Shown here one piece after another: positions 1 through 13,500 of a DNA stretch of 64,000 nt. Both the position numbers and the translations under genes were made by a program. A model generated the notes under the pieces. It was not told the DNA's origin and made no database searches. It worked only from the letters and a program-made list of their open reading frames with translations. Numbering within the stretch: the first letter of the stretch is position 1; each line of letters opens with the position of its first letter. This DNA is from Metaphire vulgaris (lineage: Eukaryota; Annelida; Clitellata; Crassiclitellata; Megascolecidae). The stretch lies in contig CM030865.1 in NCBI GenBank assembly GCA_018105865.1, positions 9,480,013-9,544,012 on the forward strand. The letters run 5' to 3'.

Positions 1-61
1 AGGTAAGTCTTAAGATTACGTGGAAAAATTCCAAGAGAGTCAGAATTTGTGACAGTCTTAC

Positions 62-224
62 CCGCAAGGTTGGTTTATTACGCATTCATCTATATCCTCT
101 TCGCATCGCTGTCCTGTCCACCCCCGTTCACAGATACAGTTGAACCCGTCTCTAGTATTCTCGCACGTGCCATTGTTTTGACAAGGGGCGTCCAGGCAGT
201 ACTCCAGCTCTTCACATGTCTCTC
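62..224 (-). CDS. DSL gene exon: EGF3 and beginning of EGF4
   Basis: 163 bp, phase 1 to phase 2. Acceptor ctacgcag|GA directly beside a TAA/TAG microsatellite, donor TGCGG|gtaaga. The frame reads ETCEELEYC, LDAPCQNNGTC, GFNCICERGW, TGQRC, then EEDIDECVINQPCG. EGF3 is complete (CxxxxCxxxxxC...CxC...GWTGxxC). EGF4 is cut after its second cysteine by an intron inside the domain, unlike the phase-1 introns between the earlier EGFs. The gene continues past the left edge. Confidence 0.92.
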
Positions 225-255
225 CTGCGTAGATTATTATTATTATTATTATTAT

Positions 256-314
<59 letters not shown>

Positions 315-1364
315 TCATTAGTATTATTACAAAGCGAGTTTTAGTAATTTTTGAAACTGATATTGGAGTCATATGTCGAAAATTTTCTCCAGAACAGTAA
401 AATGCTATTATATTTTTAATTATAATTATATAATATAGGACTGATGTAATAGGATATAATAATTATAATTATTGTCCTAATAGAGATTAATTAATAAGTG
501 CATTTCTTTTGTCTTCAATTTCTCTCTGGTTCGTTGATTTTGATCCTGTAGTTACTTTACATCCAGCTACTGATATACGTCATTCTTTGTCTTCCTCTTG
601 ATCTTTTGCCTTCGACTTTTCCATTGGGTTTTCCAATCCGTTCTTCTTCATTCGTTATCATGTTCTTTGTCCTGGGACAGGTTCAGAGCTCCATTGTTTC
701 CATTCCTCTCTGCGTCTTGCTTCTTCTTTGATTTCTGCATAGGTCTTATGACGCTGTTCATCTGTTTTCATCCTCAAGTCCAATAGCATCTTCCTTGGTC
801 TTCCTTTTGTCTTTCTTCATTATATGCTTCCCTCAATTACTGTTCTAAGCAATTGAGGGAAGTATTTTTTCTTCTTCTTCATTAGGCCTATATGCCCAAA
901 AAGTGAAATGTCAATAATCTATCATATTAAGATCCTTATCTGTATGTCTTTGTCTGTTTTCGTTCTGATTGGTTGACTATTGGTAGACGGTTTAGACCGT
1001 TTAGTCAACGTCGCGATGCGTTGGTGGACGATGTTCGAAGACGACGTTGCTATTGGTAACAATTGTTCGTAGCTTGAGGAAGTTGCGCAATTTTAACGTA
1101 CATTTTAACGTACACAAAAATACGTGTACAGCGTCACAAATGGCCACAGTTGCGTGATTTTAACGTACATAGGCCTAATTATTACGTGGCGCAGAGCTTG
1201 GCTAGGTGGCGGTCATTGAAATGTTGTTCAGCATGAATTCAATGATTGGGTTAGGTATAATTATTAATAATAATAATAATAATAATAATAAGTAAGTAAT
1301 ATAGTAAGTAGTAATAGTAGTAGTAATAATAATAATAAGTAGTAGTAGTAGTAGTAGTAGTAAC

Positions 1365-1409
<45 letters not shown>

Positions 1410-2724
1410 GAACTCATTTAATTAATGGAATCTTGATAGAAATGACTTGAATTTGTGTGTACAGAAGAAATCCTGATGCAAGATTTTTTAGTCTCGTACC
1501 TATAAAGTATAATGCCACGTTAACACCTAATATCCATACAGCCAGGTTCATGCCCAGAACCTATATATAGCTAGGTTCACATCCAGACTCCAGTACCTAC
1601 AGTCCTACAGGTATGCATTCATGTTCACACCTAGTACTTATGTAACATTGTTTACACCTAGTACTAATAAAACCAGGTTCACGTTTACTACCTATGAAGT
1701 CATTTCAGCCCATTACCTATACAGTGCAAAGCCAGGTTCACACCTGCAGTATTGTTCACCAGGGGCGTAGCGACGGGGGTGTATCGTTATATATACACCC
1801 CAAAAATCAGTATTTATAATGCAGTATATATAACATATATATAACATAAAATAATATATAATATATATAATATGATATATATACTATATAATATATAGGG
1901 GCCTATATACATGCAGTATACAATATATATATTATGTATATTGTATATATATATAGCAATATATGCCCCCAAATTTACACTCCCACACCAAATCAAATTC
2001 CTGGCTACGCCCCTGTTGTTCACGCCTAGACAACTTTTACCGATAAAGCCATGTTCACATCTAGTAGGCCTATCTATAAAGTCATTTCAGCCTAATGACT
2101 ACAGTATATAAAGCCATGTTAATGTCTAGTACCTCTGAAGCCAGGGTGACATCGACAGAAGTAGGAGTTGACTTCGTCGACGCATTCTCCATTGTGGCAG
2201 TCAACGCCGACACATTCGTCCACATCGACTTCACATCTCAACCCTTGACGCAACAACGACAAGAATTGTATCGTCGTCGTTGTCGACAACAACGCCATCA
2301 TCATAATTATCGTGATCGCCAACAACATCGTCAACCAGGGGCGTAGCCAAAGGGGTTTGGGGTAAAACCCTTTTGGTTGTTCGAACAAAATTTTTGTATT
2401 GCGGATCAATATAGTTGTATGCGCGCTCGCATACCTATATAATTCACTTGTTGAAGCAAACTAATAGTTGACTTTTTTTGCTTGTCAGGATTTTCCATGT
2501 TGGGAATCACAGGACTCATAATCATGGACAATCGAAATGAATTTTTCATCTACAGTGTTTTCGATTCAAAGACATTTTCCGAAGCTGTTTTGGTTGGGAA
2601 TCATAACGCCCCCTTCGAAAAATCCTGGCTACGCCACTGTCGTCATCGTTAGAATCCATTTCGACAGTCGACATGAGTCATAGATTACTACAACTACAAC
2701 AACAACTACTACTACTACTACCAC

Positions 2725-2769
<45 letters not shown>

Positions 2770-2789
2770 TAACAACAACAACAACAACA

Positions 2790-2857
<68 letters not shown>

Positions 2858-3692
2858 ACTCCTAAACGCCAGGCAATTCGAACTTGTTCAATGCTATATA
2901 TACCGTGCTATATATTTAAGACTATTGCCAGTGAATAAGTACAGATTTAAAGCCCAATATTATCCTAGAAGGGAAAATGGCTGATTGGTAACACGTTATA
3001 GCGGCACGTTGGCGAAACGGGGTCGACTCCCGTTGAAGCCCCTACGGTTGACTGAGCCTTTATTCGCTAGAGAGTGGATATTCAATTAAATTTCACGAAA
3101 GGTCAACTGTTTTAATGACTGGTCCCCGATGGCCAGTGCCTCCTAAGCCACTGTAAATAACGCTAAGTTTTTAATGACTTTCGCTAATGAAGAGCCCTTC
3201 AGAGCAGTGGCGGCTCTAGGATTTGGCAAGTTGGGGGCCGTTGGGGTGGCAACTTCTAATCATGAGGGAGCCAACCATTTGTTGTTTAATGTATGTAGCA
3301 TTAAGTATAGGGTCCCGACGGGGGGCACTGGGGGGCCAGGCACTCTATAGGGGGCACGGGCCCCCTGCCCTCCCCGGTGGAGCCGCCACTGCTTCACAGT
3401 ATCGCGATCACTCACCTGCGTATCCTTGTCGACAATGACAGGAGAATCCTCCCAAACTGTCGACACACTGACCTTGATTCTGACAAGGTGAGGATGCGCA
3501 GTCGTCAACATTCTGATCGCAATTTGCACCTGTCCAACCTGCAAAGAAAACGTGCCGCGATAATAATTATCAACTACCTGGTCTAATATTCTCTGAATCT
3601 CTAATGTAGTGCAAAATGTAACATTTGCATAGCGCCTCTTATACTTCAATTCAGAGGCATTTTTACGAGCTAAACTTAACGTTTAAAGCACC

Positions 3693-3772
<80 letters not shown>

Positions 3773-5299
3773 TGATTTTAAGTGGTTTAGGAGGCTAAGT
3801 AGGCCTAGGTTGAGGTTGAGATCAATTTTCTAGATCTGACGCCGCACAAAACAAATTTAATTACTGTATTAGATTACGGTCATATTTAGCACAAGATCAG
3901 CAGAGAGATGACTGAAAATCTGACAACTCCGTATGCGGCATTAGCACGCGAAACGCCACCTAGCGAGTCTTTGCAATGCTCTTATCCAAGCAGCGCCGGA
4001 TTTACCATTGTGCTAAGGTGTGCTCTAACACAGGGCCCCGTCAGTGTTTAATCTAGGCCGTTTCCCGGGGGAATTGCCCTTCCCCCCCGGAAATTTCAAA
4101 TTCATCCCCGGAAATTTTGGCATACTACATCAACTAACAGCAGCCCCTAGCTGACTCCCCCCGGCTTTGTCAGTTTTCCCCAGCTTTGTCAGTTTCCCCG
4201 CGTAGTCCAGGAGTCTAGATTAAACACAGGACCCCGTAACCAGAGGGACCCATCTTATTTGGGAAAATTAAATATTTACGATGAATTATTTTTTGCATAC
4301 GATTTACAGAGTAATACAAAGACATGATTATTTTGATTATTAAACTATTTTGTGCAAACATTAAACTGCTTTATCAAACAACATTGCAAAATTGATGATT
4401 TATCAGGTAACACGTCATATTTTAACTACTCCTGCATTTTCTGGATAAGTATGCCTTCATGACTGCCTGTATAAACCTACAGGGCCTATCTCCTTCAGGG
4501 CCAACATAGGTGGTCTCATAAGTTAACTAGCACATGGTCTCGTTTGTCCTAAATCCGGCACTGTATCCAGGGCTATCTGGCCACAGCCTAGTAGCATGGA
4601 AAACTGTCTAGGCCCTTGTGAAGGCAATTAAACTTTATGGGCTCTTAAACAACCCCCCGTAACCTAGGCCTATATAACTGCACAGCATCCATTGTATCTG
4701 CATCAATGGTCTTTAGCCAGGCACTAATCATTTCTAGAACGGGTAACAGGTTTTTTATCCAGTTTCTCTGTTCTACATTTATTGATCCTTTTACGGGCTA
4801 TTCTGACTTTTACCCGTCCTAATCAGGGGCGTAGCCAGGAATTTGATTGGGAGGGTATAAATATTGTGGGTGGGTATAAATCTTAACTATAAACCACACA
4901 AACCATATATATAAACCACATATAACCACATGCAAATCACATAAAAAACTTTAAGGTAGACTAATTTTTTTTGGGGGGTATATATACCGATATACCCCCG
5001 TCGCTACGCCCCTGGTCCTAATCGTCCATCCACTGGGCTGCTGCACCGCATCACAAGGTACATTGCTGCGATAAATGGTATCGCATTGCATCAGGGTCAC
5101 GTATGGGGCTTATCTGAAAAGCTTTCATAGAGGATGTAGCTGCAGCTGTTGTTTACTGATACCAATAATTTTTAAGTCCATTATGACTAAGTGCACATTC
5201 CAGGTCATTAGAATACGGATAATCTCTTCTTGCACCATCATCCTGTACCTCCATAAGGCCTATACCATCTCTCCATCCCTGTCTCTCTCTCTCTCTCTC

Positions 5300-5382
<83 letters not shown>

Positions 5383-8300
5383 TGTGTGTGTTTCTCTGTT
5401 CATGGCTCGTCTATCATAATCTTCCAGGGTCCTCCATTAGTCTCTGTCTCTCTATCTATCTGTCTCATTTCGTCTCTCTCGTTCGATCCTTCTGTTTCTC
5501 TATGATCATCATTATATCAGCCTACGCCTCTGTGTCTCTCTCTGTCTGACTTTATATGTGTTGTTTGTGTGCGTGTGCGTGTGTGATTTCAGAATTTAGT
5601 CTCTCGTTCTACCTCACTGTTTCTCTGAGTATGGTTCCTTGTCTGTTTGCCTTTTTGATTCTAAGACCCCATGTGCTCTTCTCAACAGCTGACTATAATA
5701 ATAGGCTACTAATGACCATAATAACGTTTTGCAGCATAACAACGAACGACCCGAACTTCAATCCAGAGTGGTTCGCATGACACTGGCTTCCGTTCAAAGA
5801 GAATTCAAACCAAAACAACATCTGTCAGACGCTTTCATCTGTTTGAAGACATGCACAATTAGGCCTGCCCGTTGACATTGACAGAAGTACGCAGAATAGC
5901 ATACACTCGCCAAACAAAACGTACACGAAACGAAGAATGGACATATGACTTTTTAGTTTAGTTGATTTATTTATGAGTACCTCTCTTATTTAAGTTCTCT
6001 GCCCGAAAGCAGGCCCCGATTCCCATTGGCGCCATCCTTCTCTGTCAGCAGCTTGGGTTTTTAATACTTTCTATCCATCTTTAGTCAGCATCCAGTGCAA
6101 TGGTGATGTATGTGATCTTCTTCTGGTTATCCTTCCTCTCATATGTCCCTCCAGTATTGTTCTGAATAATGAGTCTCCTCTTAGAATATGCCAAATTCAG
6201 TTCTTTTGCCTCTGTTTTATTGTTTGTATTATTGTCTTATCTTTCTTTACAATATTTAGGACCTCTGTATTGGATATATGCTTTTTCCAACTGATTCTTT
6301 CCATTCGTCTCCATATCAACATTTCAAACGCCTCTGGTTTTCTGATGTCGTCTTTTCTGTGTCCAAGTTTCTGAACCATGTAATACCACACTCCATATCA
6401 GTGCTTTAATCATTCTCTTCTTTACCCATTTATCTAGACCACTCCTCGTTAATTCCCTCCTTTGATAAAACGCTTCCTTTCCCATTGCTATTCTCCTTCT
6501 TATTTCGTTTTGGCATCTGACATCTTTTGTGATAAGGCTGCCAAGGTAACATAATTGTTTTACTTGTTCTATGAGTACCATTTTGTAATTATTATACGCT
6601 TATTCTGTTGTGGTAACAGGGGAAAGTGCTGTTTTCATTTAATCAGGCGTAATATGGGTCTAACGTAATCGTAGAATTGTACTTCGAATGAACAAGTTTG
6701 AGAATCTTTGGCTTAAAAGTATGGACAATTAGTTATTGTCGCATAACTAGCCCTGTGTGGAATAGATTGCGTGAAATTTAGCAGTGTACAACGCTTTGAT
6801 GATGCACGATACAGATCTGTTGTTTCCATATTACACCGTTTAGACATGATCCCATGTAAACCCATTCACCCAGCAGCTTCATGCTTAATCTCGACACTAA
6901 TCTTGTCCAGACTGGACTGCTGTAAATCCTTTCTCGTCGGCCTTCCAATCCGTGAATTATATTCTCTTCAAGATGCCATAAGTACACTGTCACCAAACTA
7001 TCGTCCAATCTCAAACTTCATGGCTTCCATTAATGGTAGGAAAGTGAGTAATATCTCGTGAATTTATAGAGCGCTTTTTCAGGTAGTACATAACGGCTGT
7101 TTACTTTTAAGCGCTTAATCAAAATTTAAAATAGCTACAACCAAAAGTTGAGGCCAGCCGGTCAATACCGTATATTCAATACAAATTTTGCCTCATCTGG
7201 CTCTGAATAGTTATTCACTCCCTCATCTATAGAAGTATCTGTTGCATATAAAAGTTGGTACCATAGCACATTGCCCTTAAGTTCATAGTTATGCTGCGTA
7301 TCTGCTATATTAATACAGCAGAACTTCGTTATAACAGACTCGATTATAACGCATACTCGGTTATAAAGTATCGCAACGTACGGTCTCGTGTGATGCGCTA
7401 CCGTATTGGATGGTACTGGATATAACGTATCTCGGATATAACGTTCTAAATTTACAGGCCCACTATAAGTACGTTATAACGAAGTTCTATTATATTCGAT
7501 TTTGTATGGGGGTGAGTCTATACGCTCCGGCTACGCATTAAATTAAGATAATTATAATGGTGACCTAATAGGCTTAGGAGAGGATTGACCTTGTGCCTTC
7601 TCCCTTGAATGACTAGGGCGCCATCTGCTCCATCTCTGATAACACTGTGTCCATCCTATCCTCCCCAGTCTAACTAGACGAATCATGGGGTCTATAATGC
7701 AGTGTTTAGTTGCCGGTGATACCATGTGATTCGGATATGTGCGCTAGGCAGGGGTGTCAAATATACGGCCCGCGGGTCGGATACAGACCGCCAAAGCTTT
7801 TCGTCCGGCCCACGTGTATGTGGCTGAATACAATTAAAAAACTTTATGTTTAAGCAAAGTAACTTTATTTAAGGCGTGCTCACAAAATACATACTGTATA
7901 TGAAAATCGACAAGAATAAATAATTATTATGACTACAAAACGTAAAGCTTAACGAGGATGCATTGCACCGGTAATTAAAAATACTCTTGTTTTTCATTAA
8001 GAGTTTCACAAAAATGGAAAACTAAAAGTTAGTTATCAGTAAAAAAATGTTATATAGCCTACTGTTTGGTTTAATCGGCCTATACTGCAGTTCGAGTTAA
8101 TGTTAAGTGCAAAACCGGTAGCGACAACCACAAGGACTTTATGTGGTCCGCGATATGAAATGATTTTGACACCTCAACCCTATAGGGTAGAAAAAGTCAA
8201 ATCACGAAGGTTAATATCATCGAAGCACATGATAGCCTAGTTGTAGCAATATATATGTATATATACAGTATATATATATACAGTATGTATACAGTATATA

Positions 8301-10383
8301 TACGGTATATATACAATATATATATATATACGGTAGATGGGTATATGTACAGTATATATACGGTATATACGGTATATATACACGGTATATATACCGTATA
8401 TACCGTATATAATATATATATTACCGTCTATACAGTATATATATATATAATAAACCTTCGTGAACTAGAGATTAAGAGAGTATGTGCTACAGTATATGTC
8501 ACTGTCTTAAATAATTAACTCTGCCATAGCCAACGCCGGATGAGAAGGGAGAAGCCAGTCTCCCATCGACTTTTGACGAACTCGTCTTAAAATAGATGCA
8601 CTCTTTTACTCTGTCATATCACAACGAGACGAATAATTATAATTACGCTAATTAGAAAAGTTCCTACGTTGTACACTCAGAGTCAATAAATTAAGAATCA
8701 ATTAATTGCGTAGAATTATGTTCTTGAGAACAGTTTCGATTCTGGCACATATTTCTACGTTGACTCATCCTGAGAATCCACTTAACAAAACACATATGCG
8801 ATATTCCATAGATGTAATAAACGTGTTTTACGTTTTTTATTTTTTCCACGTTTTTACGTTTTTTTTTTTGCCAACGTTTTTTTATTATTTTCTTTCATGT
8901 TCATTCTTTATTCTACCTTTTTTGTTGTCGATCTTATCAAACTTGCCATCTGATTCCCAGGATGTTTCTGTCGCACTTCATTTTATATAAATTTTAAAAA
9001 TATACTACAAATTTTTCCGCGTCTTTGCATCGGTCTGGACAGTGACGTCGTTTTTCTCAAAAGCTGGGGAGTCAATCCAAGGAATTAATGCTACAAAACT
9101 ATTGGTCATTTGATCGTGGTTGTCCGCTTGACCAGGTATTGTGAGATACACACCCGTTTTTAAAATGTAGCACCTCCTGAAAATTTCAACTTAACCACAA
9201 TATTGGAATTTGCAGGAGTTCGCTCTTCCAAATGTTTATCTAGCCATTGTATCAGATGCAAAAATCATCATTATCATCATCATCATCATCATTATCATCA
9301 TGTGCCATCTTCGAGTCGAAGTTTGGTAGTCACAAATTGTTGCCACTTTTTTTCTCTGTCCTCAGCAATTCTTTTTAGTTCTCCATAGTTTTCAATGGCC
9401 GTCCAGTCCTTGAAGTCCTCCAGCCAAGTTCTTCGAGGTCGACCTTTTGCTCCTTTCCCTTCGTATTTCCCTTCCAAGATATTTTCTTCTTGTTCTGAAC
9501 ATGAGTCTGTCATTAGATGTCCAGCGTAATGTGTCTTCCTTTGGGAAATCTCTTTCATCAGGTTTCGTCTGTATCTCATTCTCGTCAGTATTTCCTCATT
9601 GGTTATTTCGTCTTTCCAACTAATTTTCAAGATTCTTCTGAAGCACCATTATTTCAAATGCTTCTATTTTCATATGCATATTTTTGCTATTATCCAGCAC
9701 TCGCAACGGGTACGTAACACAAAAAATAATGAATGACAATCTAACTAAGCGTATTTATTCTATTGAAGAAAATTTTTAGTGTATTCTTATGTGGCAAACT
9801 GACCATCGTCGCAGACTTTGCGGCCAGTGCTGTCGCATGTGTAAAAGGAATGCGGACCTCTCGTCGTCTCACAGAAGACGCTGCAATCATCCCGATACCA
9901 ATTTACGTCACACGATGCTCGAACGTCCATTACCAGGCTAACAAAAGAAAATGGCGGACATCAGCGCCAAACTGAGAAATCTAACTCTGACTAGGCCTAA
10001 TTGTTGACTGACCTTAGAACGAGAGAACATGAGGGGATTTAATTGAGACATACAAAATACCTACAAACAAAGTGGAAATGCCAAGAGAAAGGTTCTTTTT
10101 ACAATGAAGCAGTATGGCGGAACCAGAAGACACAACATGAAACTATTTAAGAAACGGGTTGGGAGACACAAACAGCAATTTTTTAGTGCAAGAGTTGTGG
10201 ACAAATAGAATGAATTGGACGAGAAGATAGTAATGGCTACGAGTGTGAACGACTTCAAAATAAACCTCAGTACTATAGAATACTAGATTGGGAGGGTACA
10301 GCAGTGGTTCTCACATAGGGCAGACCATACTGAACCACTTTAAACCTTATTATTATTGTTATTATTATTATTATTAGTAGTAT

Positions 10384-10425
<42 letters not shown>

Positions 10426-10426
10426 C

Positions 10427-10508
<82 letters not shown>

Positions 10509-13500
10509 CCGATTAAAACTCGATTAAACGTAGCGTGAGATGCTGCATTGTGTGCCCTCTTGCAGTGTTTTATACAGGCTTGTTAGGAGGGGAGATCCCT
10601 CCAAAAACAACTCAAAATCCCCCCCCCCCAAAAAAAAATCTCAGCACTTACACAAACTGTGCATGGAACTGTGACTTTTCCCCTCCAACCAAGTCGATTT
10701 TCCTTTCTAAAGCCTCAATTACCCCCCCCAAGGCTTGGAATCTGGATAAGACACTGCCCTCTTGTCCTTTGAAGTCCTAAAAAGTCTGACAAGCAAAAAG
10801 GTCATCACCACTTATTCACATTGTTTCGTATATCCATATGTCACCCATATTACACCCATATGACACCCATATAACACCCATATGACACCTATATGACTCC
10901 CATATGACACCCATATGACCACCCATATGTCAAGCATATCTAAACCTGGTCATCCATGTTGAGTGCTGTTCGTCTGGACAGGTGTGCCAATGAACTGATA
11001 CAAAACGTTGAATTTCTAGGTAAGTATGTAAATGGGCGAAACTGATCCATAACTGATTAAAACTTTCTGAGAGATCCTACACACGAGAAGAGCCGCTTCT
11101 ACTTTTGGACGGAAAAGGCGCATTAAGCAGTGGCGTAGCCAGGGCTTCAGGTTTCAGGGTTTCAAAATAGTTCAACTATGTTCCAAAAATATACAAAAGC
11201 AATGTGAAGAAGTGGTGATGACCTTTCTGCCTTGTCAGACTTTTTAAGACTTTAAAGAACAAGAGGGCACACAATCAGCGGCGGCTCCACATGGGGCCCG
11301 GGAGGCCCGTGCCCCTATTGAGTGCCTGGCCTCCCCAGTGGCCCTCTCCTGTTGGGATCCTATACTTAATACTTCATACCTAACAACAAATGGTTAGCCC
11401 CCCATGATTAGAAGTCGTCACCCCAACGGCCCCCCACTCGCCAAATCCTGGACCCTCAAAGGACCAACGTTCATAATAATAAAAAGATCGAGATAACCAT
11501 GACCCTGGGCAACTAAAGATCGCCATGTCCCTGGACATTTGTTCCTGCCCCACCCTATCGGCGGGTCTGCTCCAAGTCCGGTCTCAAAAACCAGATAGGT
11601 GCAAAGATCAGTCAGGGTTGGGTACAGTAAGACAGACTACTGATGATAGATCAAGAGATAAAAGAGGGGAACATACGTGTACAACTGAAGCCTGAAGGCA
11701 TTTAAGCAAGTGTTCTAAAATATTATTACGGTACATCTCCTCTTTAGTCCGAATACGAAGGTTGAAGGAGTTTCGGGAGGTCGACCCATGCAAGACACTG
11801 GCGAATTTTAGTAACTAGTTTAAGCTGTGATCTCTGTTTCACACTTAATGACTTGTGAATTGCAATCATATTTTACTATAGCTTTCCAAGCTGTACTGCA
11901 GTAGCCTACTACAGCTAAGCTATCGATTCAGTTGAAAATCACCCTATCCCACTCGGATATTTTCAACTTGATAGGACAAAAGTGCAGAATAAATATGGCA
12001 GGAACTTCATTTGTTTAGCTATAGGGGTATCCAGTGTTTACCAGCAAGGTCCGGTTGCTCCGCCCACTGGTGGGCAGAAACCATAGAAACCATTGTTGTC
12101 TATTAATAGACGCCAATGGCAGAAGCAGATTTCTTGCTGGTGGGCATAGATCAGTGACCATAGAGATTATTCTGGATACTCCTATACGGAGTTCTTACGC
12201 AGGAAAAAAGTGACACAATCCTATATTCTATGGGAAAATTGGGACACCTCTTCGCCATTAACATTAAGCCTGATGACCAGGGCCTTGGCACAGATGGTGA
12301 TAGGGGTTCTTCCCATTTAACAAGGATATCGCCACTTATTTTTCCTGTCCCTATAGTTGTATTTCGGCATCAAGAAACCTTGTACGGCCTCTCAGAGTGG
12401 TTCTCGTCCAGCTGGCGTCTCTGTCGAATCTCGACGGAGTAAGACTCAGAGCGGGGTTCGTCTTCAGGTAGTCCACCTTGTCGTCTCCGCCGTTATCGTT
12501 GTCCCACACATCGACCTTGATCTTCACTCCTGACTGAATAAATAAGCAACGTCGGACCCGTCATTATCTCTTTATCGGATTATACAGCGCTTATTAAAAA
12601 TGCAATCATCGCATAGCTGAATCAGTTAACCAGTTAGTGAAGTGTTGCGGGGTGTTAGGGCGGATAAAAGTAATGATGAAATATATGTGTCAGTAATGAT
12701 CACAATTGATGGAGTAGGTTAGAAGCCGGATTAACCCAGCGATGTCCATGTTTAACCCATGGGTTGGGTCAGACTTTACCCAGTGGTTTAATTACTTTTT
12801 CAGAGGTGCCAGATCTCCTTATTTTTCCTCCGCCACAAAATTTCTTCACAACTTTTTTATTCATTTTAAACGAAAATTTAGAGTACAGTTCACGTTTTCT
12901 TTTCTTTCTCTTGCATGCAAAGTGCTAAAGTAAACAATAAAAGATCACAACGAATAAAACGTACGTTCCGGATCTGATGTCAGACGTTCCGGATCTCATG
13001 ATAGCCGTGTCGGATCTCTTGCCAGACGTCCCAGATTGGAGATCCGGCAAGATCCGGCTCAATTAACCACTGACTTTACCATATTAATGATGGGCTTGGT
13101 TGGGTTGGGTCAGAAAATAAGTCACGATTTAAGAAATTGCAATGTATTACGGTGGGTTTGGTTCGATTTGGTCAAGTAATCCTATTGGGTTGGGTTTGGT
13201 CGAAAATTTGATGTGTTGAGTTGGATTCTAAAAATGGTCCTATGGATATTTCTGGATGAACCACTAAGTCCTATAAACCTCACACCAACACTTCAGTAAT
13301 CACGTGACTAAAGGGTTTTTGTTTATTTTGTTAAGGTTGTACAAGATAAAATTTCATGAAAAGGCTGAAATGCAAAAGGTTGATTAGCAGTCACCTTTTA
13401 ACTGGGGATCCGGAAATATCCATAAATTTTACATTGAAAAGTTAAATACATGTTAAAAAAAATTAACAAATTAATAGTGTTTTTTGACCGAAATGGATAT

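Larger units (their letters stand above)
3539..9803. other. Large intron of DSL gene
   Basis: 6.3 kb with no exon that I recognise. Contents listed separately: AAT microsatellite, MITEs, TC/TG microsatellite, LINE tails, a TA-flanked MITE, a hAT-like repeat, a TATACGG-rich tandem stretch. The DSL end encoded on either side joins directly (CDDG|WTGANC), so no exon is needed between. Confidence 0.7.
9938..12378. other. Intron of DSL gene
   Basis: Contains a TTA/TAG array (10350-10507), an ATGACACCC tandem repeat (10838-10932) and degenerate hAT-type fragments (about 11,130-11,470, with agtggcgtagccagg and ggcggctccac). No coding signal beyond chance frames. Confidence 0.6.

Noticed and set aside
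3260..3649. 129-codon minus-strand frame over the EGF1 exon
   Set aside because: Wrong phase: the exon with six-cysteine EGF/DSL homology is read in another frame between good splice sites.
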